Positions 1-6,840 of a DNA stretch of 19,001 nucleotides are shown here, piece by piece. The notes beneath the pieces are model-generated. The model made no database searches, was not told the origin of the DNA, and saw nothing but the letters and a program-made list of their open reading frames with translations. Each line of letters opens with the position of its first letter. Position 1 is the first letter of the stretch. The DNA comes from an uncultured Candidatus Melainabacteria bacterium (GTDB lineage: Bacteria; Cyanobacteriota; Vampirovibrionia; Gastranaerophilales; Gastranaerophilaceae). Location of the stretch: contig CAKURL010000029.1 of assembly GCA_934675685.1 (NCBI GenBank), positions 1 through 19,001 on the forward strand, read 5' to 3'. Both the position numbers and the translations under genes were made by a program.

Positions 1-294
1 GAGCTTATGCTTTCTTTAATCGTCATTTCCCTTGTGGCGGTTGCGTTTTCGCCTGTCGTCACAAAAAAATTAAAAAACCAAGAGATAAATTCCTCTCTTG
101 CTCCAAACGAGCTCCCTGTGGGCACAATAGTAGCATACCTTGGGCAAAATGCTCCAGAGGGTTGGCTTATGTGTGATGGAAAAGAATTTTCTGAAACAAA
201 ATATCCAAAGCTAAAACTTTTTTTGGGGAAAAATAAAACTCCAAATTTAAGAGGATATATCCCAAAAGGCGCAACAGAAGAGGAAAACAAGTAG
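1..294 (+). CDS. Type IV pilin-like protein with phage-tail-collar-like domain (5' end cut by window)
   Basis: The frame is open from base 1, so the gene begins upstream; 97 codons are visible before TAG at 292-294. The visible protein starts E-L-M-L-S-L-I-V-I-S-L-V-A-V-A-F, which matches the hydrophobic helix of a type IV prepilin just after the conserved Glu (position 5 of a mature pilin), so the missing residues are probably a leader plus G-F-T-L-I. After a short linker, PVGTIVAYLGQNAPEGWLMC followed by DG and NLRGYIPKG is the signature of the phage tail collar fold (Pfam Collar; microcystin-dependent protein family). The protein ends soon after the collar core, shorter than usual tail-collar proteins. 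An in-frame ATG at base 7 is internal to the pilin helix and is unlikely to be the start. It is probably co-transcribed with the next gene 26 nt downstream. A surface pilus-associated role is inferred. Confidence 0.72.
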   Translation, partial: ELMLSLIVISLVAVAFSPVVTKKLKNQEINSSLAPNELPVGTIVAYLGQNAPEGWLMCDGKEFSETKYPKLKLFLGKNKTPNLRGYIPKGATEEENK

Positions 295-320
295 GAAAAA
301 AGAGGAAGGATTGAAGAAAT

Positions 321-737
321 ATGTATAAAAAAGTTTTAATTATGGGCATGACTATTTTAAGTTCATTAAATTTTTGTTTTGGAGCAAATATTCAATGTTG
401 GGAAGAATATAGAACTCCGTGGGATAGTCAAGTTACAAGTAATTACGAAAAAAATAGTAATAATTTTTCTGCGAGCGATTCTAAGCTTTATAATACCTTA
501 AAAAGCAAAGCGACAGTTATTTTTGTTGGAACCAAAGGCGCATATAGTGGTGGTGCTACGAGTGAAAGTAGTTCGGCGATTAGTGCAACTTATATAGGGA
601 GTCCATATTGGGGACGTTCAAATTCATCGGGTATTATTTTGAATTTCTGCGCAGTCTTCAACGATTCCGGCTCAAGCTCAACCTCCTCTTCTACAAGCTC
701 CACCGCAGCTGTGAATTACATAATTAAAGCGAAATAA
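321..737 (+). CDS. Small secreted Ser/Thr-rich hypothetical protein
   Basis: The product is 138 aa. Residues 1-22 form a signal peptide (Lys-Lys, then a hydrophobic stretch ending C-F-G-A), so the protein is exported. The mature part has Cys residues near positions 26 and 110, is rich in Ser, Thr, Asn and Gly, and carries a dense Ser/Thr run around residues 114-129 that resembles a flexible linker. The C-terminus A-V-N-Y-I-I-K-A-K resembles the last strand seen in some tail-collar/pilin-associated proteins, but this is only suggestive. An AGGAAGGA sequence at 303-310 lies 10 nt before the ATG. It follows the pilin/collar gene by 26 nt and is followed by a terminator, so the two probably form the end of one operon. 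I do not recognise a family; a surface-exposed partner of the pilin-like protein is a guess from context. Confidence 0.6.
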   Translation: MYKKVLIMGMTILSSLNFCFGANIQCWEEYRTPWDSQVTSNYEKNSNNFSASDSKLYNTLKSKATVIFVGTKGAYSGGATSESSSAISATYIGSPYWGRSNSSGIILNFCAVFNDSGSSSTSSSTSSTAAVNYIIKAK

Positions 738-768
738 AATTTTCATGTTATTTTGTGTTTTGATGTAT

Positions 769-799
769 GGAGGGCTTAAATAAAACCCTCCCTTTTTTT
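769..799 (+). terminator. Rho-independent terminator of the pilin-like operon
   Basis: GGAGGG (769-774) pairs with CCCTCC (786-791) across an AT-rich loop, followed by a C and seven T residues. The T-run lies on the plus strand, so it terminates the upstream plus-strand genes. It sits in the 60-bp gap between the converging plus- and minus-strand operons and runs 2 bp into the stop codon of the minus-strand gene. Confidence 0.88.
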
Positions 800-2447
800 A
801 TAAAATTTCACTTGCCAAAGCCACAAAATCGCCATTTTTTCTTGCGATAGAATAATATTCGCTTTTCAATTTCTCCTCTAGCCCGCTTTCAAGGGAGACT
901 AAGGAATTATATTTTTTAGAATATGCAAAAATGTTTTCTAAATTGTCTTTGTTTTTTAAAATTATGTCATAATTTTCTTGGTCTTTTTTAAATTCGTCTA
1001 TTTTGAGGCCCGACTTTTGGCACAATAAAGCCTCTGTCGCCTCTTTTTTTGAAATTTGAAATCTATTTAAATAAGAATTATCAAAATAATAAATTATTTC
1101 ATTTTTGTTTTTGGTAAGCTCCATCTCTGAATTTTCTTTTTGTTCTTCTATTTTTTCTTCAAGAGCCAAAAAATCGCTATCTTTGATGAATTTTAAATTA
1201 CTTTTTTTATCAAGAGAAATGTTTGAAAAATTGTTGTCTTTTAAGATTTTTAAAGTTTTTCTATAGTTTTCTTTTTGGCATAAAATTATGATTTTGTTAT
1301 TTGAAATCTCTTGGAAAATGTCGTTTTTAGAGATTTTTGGGTTATCAATCCCAAGAAAAAATAAAGTGTTTTTTATATTTTTTTCTTTTAATTTTTCTTC
1401 GATTTCTTTTTGTGTTTTTTCCAGTTTTTCAATTGAAGAATAGGGGCTTAAAAAAAGAGTGATTTTTTTAAATTTATTTGTCTTAAATTCGCTCAAGGAC
1501 AAATAATCGGGCGAAGTTTCGTTGTATTTTTTTAAGAAATTTTTGAGCTCCAAATTAAACAAAATGTTTGGGTAGAAATTTTTCTTCTTTAGCGCAAAAA
1601 CGACGCTTTCGAAGTTTTCTTGCTTGATTTTATAAGGAATTGGCTTTTTTATTTCTTCTTTTATTTCAAAAATATTTTCGAAATTTTCCATAAAATTTTT
1701 GTCTAAATAGCTTAATTTCGCGCTTTTAATGTCCTCTATGTCTTTTATTTCGTTTTTGAGCTCGATATGATACATATCCTCTTTTGTGAATTCTTTTGTA
1801 AAATTTTTTTCTAAATTATAGTCTTTTATTTTTGCTTTTATGTCTGAAATTTGGATTTTAAATTTTTCCAAAGTAGGATAGTCAAAATACAAATACACCG
1901 CCCTTTTTTGGTTGTTGAAGGTTTTGATTTGTTTTGAAAATTTCATTTTTAAAAGCTCTTCAAAAACGTTATTTGTAAATTTTTTCATTTTTGAAATGTT
2001 TGTATTTTGCGCAAAGTTTAAAGAAATAAATGTGTCATAATTTAGGTCATAATTTTCGTCAAACTCCACAATCACAGCGTTTTCGTTCAAATTTTCGTCG
2101 CCTTTTGGAATTTTTGCCATTTTTGATATCACAAAGTCGATTTTTCTATCTGCTTTTTGGATAGCTTTTTCTTTTTGAAAAAGCGCTGTTTTTAAATATA
2201 TGTTTAAGTTTTCGCTAGATGAAACGCACAAAATATCTTTAATCTGGTTTATTTCTAAAAGCTCGTTTGTGATGTTTTTAGAATAAAATTCGTCGATGAA
2301 TTTAGCGTTTTTGTTTGGAATTGTGATAGAAATTTTGATGTTATAGTTTTCTTTGCTTGAAAAAAGAAAGCAAAATAAGCCCAAAAGCAAAAAAACCGCC
2401 ACAAGCACAAAAGCAAAATATAAAACATTTTTATTTTTCAAATTCAA
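798..2447 (-). CDS. RND permease-like protein reduced to its periplasmic porter loops, no transporter membrane bundle
   Basis: The product is 549 aa, against about 1000-1050 aa for an RND permease. One membrane helix (residues 9-30) is followed by soluble sequence in the order of an AcrB-type periplasmic region. Residues 36-115 match loop 1 (I-P-N-K-N-A; helix; D-I-L-C-V-S-S-S-E; helix ending K-I-P-K). Residues 125-210 match its second subdomain. Residues 255-315 match the end of loop 1. Residues 328-366 (I-T-L-F-L-S-P-Y-S-S-I-E-K-L-E then L-G-I-D-N) match the start of loop 2. Residues 450-549 match its end (R-K-N-G near the C-terminus). Helices TM2-TM7 would fall near residues 314-327 and TM8-TM12 after 549; both sets are absent, with the proton-relay residues. 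The start is TTG at 2447, directly after an in-frame TAA and preceded by GGGGGA, and overlaps the adaptor gene by 17 bp. The frame is fully open, so this is not obvious decay. The family match is by eye. Confidence 0.65.
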   Translation of the reverse strand: MNLKNKNVLYFAFVLVAVFLLLGLFCFLFSSKENYNIKISITIPNKNAKFIDEFYSKNITNELLEINQIKDILCVSSSENLNIYLKTALFQKEKAIQKADRKIDFVISKMAKIPKGDENLNENAVIVEFDENYDLNYDTFISLNFAQNTNISKMKKFTNNVFEELLKMKFSKQIKTFNNQKRAVYLYFDYPTLEKFKIQISDIKAKIKDYNLEKNFTKEFTKEDMYHIELKNEIKDIEDIKSAKLSYLDKNFMENFENIFEIKEEIKKPIPYKIKQENFESVVFALKKKNFYPNILFNLELKNFLKKYNETSPDYLSLSEFKTNKFKKITLFLSPYSSIEKLEKTQKEIEEKLKEKNIKNTLFFLGIDNPKISKNDIFQEISNNKIIILCQKENYRKTLKILKDNNFSNISLDKKSNLKFIKDSDFLALEEKIEEQKENSEMELTKNKNEIIYYFDNSYLNRFQISKKEATEALLCQKSGLKIDEFKKDQENYDIILKNKDNLENIFAYSKKYNSLVSLESGLEEKLKSEYYSIARKNGDFVALASEIL

Positions 2448-3408
2448 TTATCTCGTCCCCCGCTTTTAAATTTTCTATTTCTATTTTTTCGTTTTTTCCC
2501 GTTTCTTTGTTTTTCTTGAAGGCATAATTTTTCCCATCTTCGCTTTTTATAAATTCAACAGGGACAAAAACTTCTTTGTTTTTTAAATCTAAAAATTCGA
2601 CTTCGAGGCTTTCTCCTTCTTTTAAATTTGGATAAAATTTATCAAGCGAAATTTTGATTAAATATCCTCCTTTATCAAGGCTCGAAGGAAAAATATGCTC
2701 AATTGTCCCTATAAAAATCTTTCCTTCTTTTTTTACTTTCACTTTCGATTTGAGCTTTAAATTTTTTAAAGTCTCAAAATCCACAATTGTCTCCACTTGT
2801 GTTTTTGTGGAATTTCCTATTTTATAGACGACTTGGCCCACGGAGGCAAATTCTCCATAATTAATATTTTTTTCTAAAATCACTCCGTCATAAGGGGAGA
2901 AAATTTTTGTATAAGAAATTTTTTCTTGGATTTGGTTTAAGATTTTTGTTTGGATTTCAATTTCTTTGTTTGTGGTCTTAAGGTCAAAATATGCTTCTTC
3001 CCAGTCGTTGTCTGAGATTGCTCCGGATTTATGCAAAATATCCATTCTTTTATAATAATTTTTTGCTTTTTTGGATTTTATCCTATATTGCTCAAGCTTT
3101 TGTTTTTCTTCTTCGAGCTTTAGGTTATACGTGCTGCCGTCGTTTTTTGCTAAAAGCTCTCCTTTTTTGATTTCGTCTCCTTCGGAAAATGGCAAATATG
3201 TCACAACCCCTTCTGTTCTAAAGCTCAAAGAGCTTTTGTTTTGAAAAACGACGCGCGCGAAGAATTCTTTTTTGTTTTCTTTGACGATAAAAGTTTTAGG
3301 CTCTCCTTTTATTTCTTTTTTCGGTTTTTGAGCTTCATAAATATGCAATTTTGAAGAAAAAAACAGCACCAAAAAAGCAATCAATAAAACTCTCAAAAAA
3401 CTCTTCAT
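2431..3408 (-). CDS. RND efflux periplasmic adaptor (membrane fusion protein, HlyD/AcrA type)
   Basis: The product is 325 aa, a normal length. The N-terminus (residues 5-18) is a signal peptide or membrane anchor. A lipoyl-like half motif lies at 62-90 (F-R-T-E-G-V-V-T then E-G-D-E-I-K-K-G-E-L-L-A). A Lys/Glu-rich coiled-coil hairpin spans about 95-165, and the second lipoyl half at 166-198 contains S-P-Y-D-G-V-I-L and G-E-F-A-S-V-G-Q. A beta-barrel-like region follows from 200 to 270. Such adaptors bridge an inner-membrane pump to an outer-membrane channel in the periplasm. Here its natural partner gene, overlapping by 17 bp, lacks the pump's membrane bundle, and no outer-membrane factor is visible. 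No Shine-Dalgarno precedes the ATG; a TAAAAT hexamer sits exactly 6 nt upstream, suggesting a leaderless internal transcript. It could also be translated from the long operon mRNA. Confidence 0.88.
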   Translation of the reverse strand: MKSFLRVLLIAFLVLFFSSKLHIYEAQKPKKEIKGEPKTFIVKENKKEFFARVVFQNKSSLSFRTEGVVTYLPFSEGDEIKKGELLAKNDGSTYNLKLEEEKQKLEQYRIKSKKAKNYYKRMDILHKSGAISDNDWEEAYFDLKTTNKEIEIQTKILNQIQEKISYTKIFSPYDGVILEKNINYGEFASVGQVVYKIGNSTKTQVETIVDFETLKNLKLKSKVKVKKEGKIFIGTIEHIFPSSLDKGGYLIKISLDKFYPNLKEGESLEVEFLDLKNKEVFVPVEFIKSEDGKNYAFKKNKETGKNEKIEIENLKAGDEIIEFEK

Positions 3409-3414
3409 ATCAAA

Positions 3415-3420
3415 ATTTTA
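3415..3420 (-). promoter_or_regulatory. Candidate -10 element for a leaderless adaptor-gene transcript
   Basis: On the minus strand TAAAAT is followed by TTTGAT and then the adaptor ATG at 3408. A start about 7 nt below the hexamer would fall on the ATG itself. No good -35 lies at 17 nt; a TTGGCA at 3449-3444 is 23 nt away, too far for standard spacing. The sequence is AT-rich, so chance is possible, but the same geometry recurs before the histidine kinase and mutS2. Confidence 0.35.
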
Positions 3421-3430
3421 TTAATTGATT

Positions 3431-3460
3431 TTAAAAAATATATTGCCAAACTAGGCTAAT
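3431..3460 (-). terminator. Weak hairpin plus T-run between the exported-protein and adaptor genes
   Basis: On the minus strand TTAGCC and GGCAA can form a short stem (GCC/GGC plus two A-T pairs with a bulge) around TAGTTT, overlapping the stop codon of the upstream gene, and a run of six T follows. It is short and could at most act as a partial terminator inside the cluster, separating kinase-regulator expression from adaptor-porter expression. Confidence 0.25.
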
Positions 3461-4442
3461 TGCTTTGGATTAAAATGAGCCCATTGGCTTCGACATCTTG
3501 ATTTTGTTCGGTTTTAGAAAAAAGCATTGCTAAATTTTCTTTATAATTATAGCCCCAAGTGCCCAAAAAGACCTTTTCTCCGGTTTTCTTTAAAAGATAG
3601 CAATAAACTATAATTACATCTTCGTTTTGTGCGCTAAAGCCTACTGGGATAATGTCGTAGCGATATTTTACAAGTTGCAATTTTTCCCAATTTAGATAAT
3701 ATTCTCTAATTGCTTCGTCAAAGTTTTCGAGCTTAATAAGCTTTCCGCTTTGGATTTCAGGAAGAAAATAGATATAAAGATAAGTTTTATAAATCCCCCC
3801 AAACAAAGAGCCCACTTTTTCTTTCACAAGTAGCTTCTTGCCATCTTTGCTCCAATCTACGATATTTAGCCCTCTATATAAATTTGGGTAAATTTCCCTC
3901 GTACCTGCTTCTAGGATTGGCTTTCTTTCTTCTTGTTCTTCGTGGAATTGTAAAATTCTATTTTTTTTAGATTTTGTTTCGTCTAATTTTTCTACATATA
4001 AATTAGACGAAATCTGGTTTGAATTTGAATTAAAATAATATTTCACATAAGCGCCATATTGGACGTCGTTATCCGCAACAAAAAAAGGCACCAAGACCAA
4101 ATCTTTTTTGATTGTGTCGATATTCACTTCTCTTTTTGCGGGCGGATAGTTGTATTTTTCAAAAACGTATTCGGGCTTTGGATAAATATATTTGTCGTCG
4201 CTTTCTTTGGGCTTGAATTCGGGCAATTCCCTTTCTTCTAAGGGGACATTTTTTGCCTTTGCTTCGTATTCTTCTTTGGTTTCCACCATGTGCTCTATTT
4301 TTGGCTTTTCTTTTGTTTTGATGTGGAGGATTTCTTTGATTTTTTTTGAATTGATTTTGTTTTCAAAGCCAAAAGAAGCTTGATTTAAAAACAAAAAGGA
4401 AATTAAAACCCCAAGTGCAAAAGAAATTCCGAGCTTTTTCAA
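3456..4442 (-). CDS. Exported hypothetical protein, regulator-linked
   Basis: The product is 328 aa. Residues 1-25 are a clear signal peptide (K-K, hydrophobic core, then N-Q-A-S-F-G), predicting export to the periplasm or envelope. Residues 28-105 are charged and Pro/Glu/Lys-rich, a likely flexible stalk. From about residue 112 the sequence becomes beta-rich. The stretch V-D-W-S-K-D-G-K-K-L-L-V near residue 205 resembles a beta-propeller (TolB/WD-like) blade, but only one such unit is evident. The start codon is TTG at 4442; its signal peptide begins exactly there and the regulator's TAG stop ends 2 nt upstream, so it is probably translated by coupling. Lying between the two-component pair and the adaptor/porter pair, it could be a periplasmic signal-sensing or accessory part of this module. 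I do not recognise a named family. Confidence 0.62.
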   Translation of the reverse strand: MKKLGISFALGVLISFLFLNQASFGFENKINSKKIKEILHIKTKEKPKIEHMVETKEEYEAKAKNVPLEERELPEFKPKESDDKYIYPKPEYVFEKYNYPPAKREVNIDTIKKDLVLVPFFVADNDVQYGAYVKYYFNSNSNQISSNLYVEKLDETKSKKNRILQFHEEQEERKPILEAGTREIYPNLYRGLNIVDWSKDGKKLLVKEKVGSLFGGIYKTYLYIYFLPEIQSGKLIKLENFDEAIREYYLNWEKLQLVKYRYDIIPVGFSAQNEDVIIVYCYLLKKTGEKVFLGTWGYNYKENLAMLFSKTEQNQDVEANGLILIQSN

Positions 4443-4444
4443 AA

Positions 4445-5122
4445 CTAGACCAAACCTTCTTTAAGGGCAATTATCGCCGCTTTTGTTCTATCTGTTAAGT
4501 ATAATTTTTGCAAGATGTTGTGCACATGGGCTTTTGTGGTCGAAATGGAAACGACTAATTTTTCAGAGATTTCTTGGTTTGAAAGCCCGTCCACAATGAG
4601 TGCCAAGACTTCCAGTTCTTTTTTTGTTAAGCCATATTTTTTGTTTGCGTCTTTTTGATTTTTAGAAGCAATAATAGGGGAATTTGCTCCTTCTTGAATG
4701 TTTGATAAAACCACTCTTGCGATTTGAGAATCGAGCCAAGCTGCGTGCTCAGAGACAGTGTCTATCGCATTTAGAAGGTTTTTTGAGGACGTTCCTTTCA
4801 TGATATAACCATCGGCACCTGCTTTAAAAGCCGCAAAGATGTCATCTTTGTCGTCTCTTGAAGTAAACATTAAAACAGCGCTTTCGAGCTTTAATTCTTC
4901 TTTTATTTTTCTTGTGGCGCTTATGCCGTCCATCTTGGGCAACCCAATATCCATCAAAATGACGTCCGGGTTATATTTTTGCGCCATTTGTACACCTTCT
5001 ACACCATCTTTCGCTTGGGCAATGAGGTTGTAGTTTGGAGTGTTTTCTATCATCATAGAAAGCCCCATTCTCGTGAATTCATGGTCTTCTACGAGCAAAA
5101 TGTTTAATTCTTTAGTTGTCAT
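4445..5122 (-). CDS. NarL/FixJ-type response regulator (REC + LuxR HTH)
   Basis: The product is 225 aa from the ATG at 5122. The N-terminal receiver has the acidic pair E12-D13, phosphoacceptor D58 in L-M-D-I-G-L-P, switch T87-S88 and K109 in Y-I-M-K-G. The C-terminal LuxR-type helix-turn-helix (about 164-225) contains L-T-K-K-E-L-E-V-L, S-N-Q-E-I-S and T-T-K-A-H-V-H-N-I-L. It should bind DNA after phosphorylation by the upstream kinase. The start is chosen at the ATG that overlaps the kinase's TGA as ATGA and has AAGG 7 nt upstream; a TTG five codons earlier would start inside that ribosome binding site. NarL-class regulators usually pair with HisKA_3 kinases, but the neighbour is of HisKA type, which is noteworthy. 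The target is probably its own cluster (inference). Confidence 0.93.
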   Translation of the reverse strand: MTTKELNILLVEDHEFTRMGLSMMIENTPNYNLIAQAKDGVEGVQMAQKYNPDVILMDIGLPKMDGISATRKIKEELKLESAVLMFTSRDDKDDIFAAFKAGADGYIMKGTSSKNLLNAIDTVSEHAAWLDSQIARVVLSNIQEGANSPIIASKNQKDANKKYGLTKKELEVLALIVDGLSNQEISEKLVVSISTTKAHVHNILQKLYLTDRTKAAIIALKEGLV

Positions 5123-6666
5123 AATATTACCTTGCAATCATTAATTGTGTTTTTGAGCTCAAAAGCAAAAGTGCTGCCTTTGTTTAAGGCGGAATTTACA
5201 TATATTTTGCCATCATGCGCTTCTATTATTTGTCTTGATAAATACAATCCAAGCCCAGTTGAAGTCGAGCGTTTTTGGTTTGTTCCTTGAGAAAATCTGT
5301 TGAACAATTTTTCGCAATCTTCTTTTGAAATCCCGATACCGTTGTCTTTCACTTCGACTTTTAAATCTTTATCTTCTTTTAAGATATTCACTTCCACTAA
5401 ATTTGCGCTTTGAGAGTGATTTAGGGCATTTCCTATTAAATTCATAATCACTCTTCTGATTTCATTTTTGTCTGCATTGATGAAAAGTTCTTTTTCTTTT
5501 GAATTTATTTTAATTTCAATTTCCAGTTTTTTGGCTAAGGGCTTTAATTCTTCTAAACATTCAAAAACAAGCTTCACTATGTCAAATTTTGTCTTGCAAA
5601 GATATGTTTTTCCTGCTTCATATCTATAAACTTCAAGCAAAGTATTCACAAGGCCTAGCATGTCTTCTGAACTTTTTTTCATGGCGTCAAAAAGCTTCTT
5701 TTGGTTTTGTGTGATTGAGCCTAAAGATTCATCTAAAACAAAATCGAGCCCAGAGATTGTGGCTAATAGTGGCGTCCTTAGGTCATGGGTCAAAGTCGCG
5801 ATAAAGTCGTCTCTTAGGCGCTCTGTTTCTTTTTGATATGTAACATCTCGAACGACAGCCACAAAAAAGTTGGAATTTTCGTCTTTCACAGGTGCAATAG
5901 AGATTTCGACGGGGATTTTTACATCTTTTTCATAGTTGATTAAAATATAATTTCTTAAAAAGATATTTTCTTTTTTGTTTAATTTTGCGATTGAAAATTG
6001 ATTTTTCTCGGACACAATGAGCTCAAAAAGATTTTTCCCCAAGAGCTCTTTTTTGTTTTGCCCAAAGAGGTTTAAGGCCGCAAAATTCAAGCTTGTGATT
6101 TTGCAATCAGAATCAAATAAGATAATTCCATCGGCGCAATTTGTGATGATTGCGCTTAATTTAGAATTTATTGTGCTGATTTCTTTTGTTCTTTGTCCGA
6201 CTTTGATTTCTAAATCTTTTGAATAGCTCTCTAGCTTTTTGTTTGCGATTTCCAATTCTTCGATTTTTTGTCTTAATTCTTTTTTTAACCTTGTTTGATA
6301 AAGCGCATTTTTAATGCTGATGACTAAATTTGTGTTGTCCCAAGGTTTTTCTATATATTTAAAAATCCCGATTTCATTTATCGCCCTAATTGCGTTTTCT
6401 TTGTCTGCATAACCTGTTAAAAGAATTGTTGTGATTGTGTCTTGGATTTTTTTTGCTTGGCTTAAAAATTCGATACCGTTTAATTTAGGCATGATAAAGT
6501 CGCTTATGATTAAATCGACTTCGTTCTCTTTTAAATATTCAAGAGCTTCCAAGGGCGAATTAAAACAAGCAACATTTGAAAAGCCCTCTAGCCCCAAGAG
6601 CATACTAATAGTCTTGGTGACCATGGCTTCGTCATCTACAATAAGTATTTTACCCAACTTATCCAT
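5119..6666 (-). CDS. Hybrid histidine kinase: REC - coiled coil - PAS - HisKA - HATPase
   Basis: The product is 515 aa with no membrane helix, so it is cytoplasmic. Residues 5-122 are a receiver domain with D11-D12, phosphoacceptor D56, T84 and K107 (E-K-P-W, as in RpfG-like receivers). Residues 125-170 are a coiled coil and about 168-280 a PAS domain (C-A-D-G-I-I-L-F-D; K-E-L-L-G-K). The HisKA H-box has H294 in T-H-D-L-R-T-P-L. The ATP-binding domain has N409/N413 (N-L-I-G-N-A), D-N-G-I-G-I at 441-446 and G-L-G-L at 471-474. All catalytic residues are present. A receiver at the N-terminus makes the kinase a possible phosphorelay integrator that takes input from another kinase. It has no Shine-Dalgarno; TTGTAA and TATCTT, 17 nt apart, place the start of transcription at or next to the ATG. 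It heads the cluster. Confidence 0.93.
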   Translation of the reverse strand: MDKLGKILIVDDEAMVTKTISMLLGLEGFSNVACFNSPLEALEYLKENEVDLIISDFIMPKLNGIEFLSQAKKIQDTITTILLTGYADKENAIRAINEIGIFKYIEKPWDNTNLVISIKNALYQTRLKKELRQKIEELEIANKKLESYSKDLEIKVGQRTKEISTINSKLSAIITNCADGIILFDSDCKITSLNFAALNLFGQNKKELLGKNLFELIVSEKNQFSIAKLNKKENIFLRNYILINYEKDVKIPVEISIAPVKDENSNFFVAVVRDVTYQKETERLRDDFIATLTHDLRTPLLATISGLDFVLDESLGSITQNQKKLFDAMKKSSEDMLGLVNTLLEVYRYEAGKTYLCKTKFDIVKLVFECLEELKPLAKKLEIEIKINSKEKELFINADKNEIRRVIMNLIGNALNHSQSANLVEVNILKEDKDLKVEVKDNGIGISKEDCEKLFNRFSQGTNQKRSTSTGLGLYLSRQIIEAHDGKIYVNSALNKGSTFAFELKNTINDCKVIL

Positions 6667-6672
6667 AATAAA

Positions 6673-6701
6673 AAGATAAAATATTTTTCGATTTTTTACA
6701 A
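6673..6701 (-). promoter_or_regulatory. Candidate promoter of the kinase cluster, leaderless geometry
   Basis: On the minus strand TTGTAA (6701-6696), a 17-nt spacer and TATCTT (6678-6673) are followed by exactly 6 nt and the ATG at 6666. Both boxes resemble sigma70 elements, and the expected start of transcription is at the first codon. No Shine-Dalgarno is present. Confidence 0.5.
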
Positions 6702-6702
6702 A

Positions 6703-6712
6703 TTGTTAACAA
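6703..6712. promoter_or_regulatory. Perfect 10-bp palindrome TTGTTAACAA upstream of the kinase promoter
   Basis: TTGTTAACAA is identical to its reverse complement and ends 1 bp from the kinase -35 box. A second AT-only palindrome (AAATTTAAATTT) follows around 6714-6725. Position and symmetry suit a dimeric regulator such as the neighbouring NarL-type protein, but AT-rich palindromes also arise by chance. Confidence 0.3.
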
Positions 6713-6840
6713 AAATTTAAATTTTCGAAATAAAAGCAATATTTTTCTTTCACATGTTTTGTTATGTGTGGTAGTGTAATTGTATGAATGAAAATTTATA
6801 ACAGTTCACGCAAAATTATAAATTTTTACTTTAGGATAAA

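Noticed and set aside
798..2447. Ordinary pseudogene of an RND pump
   Set aside because: There are no internal stops or frameshifts over 549 codons, and the joins fall at domain borders, so a functional short form is more likely, though not proven.
5123..5137. A TTG start five codons upstream for the response regulator
   Set aside because: The ATG with ATGA overlap and AAGG at the right distance is a far better start.
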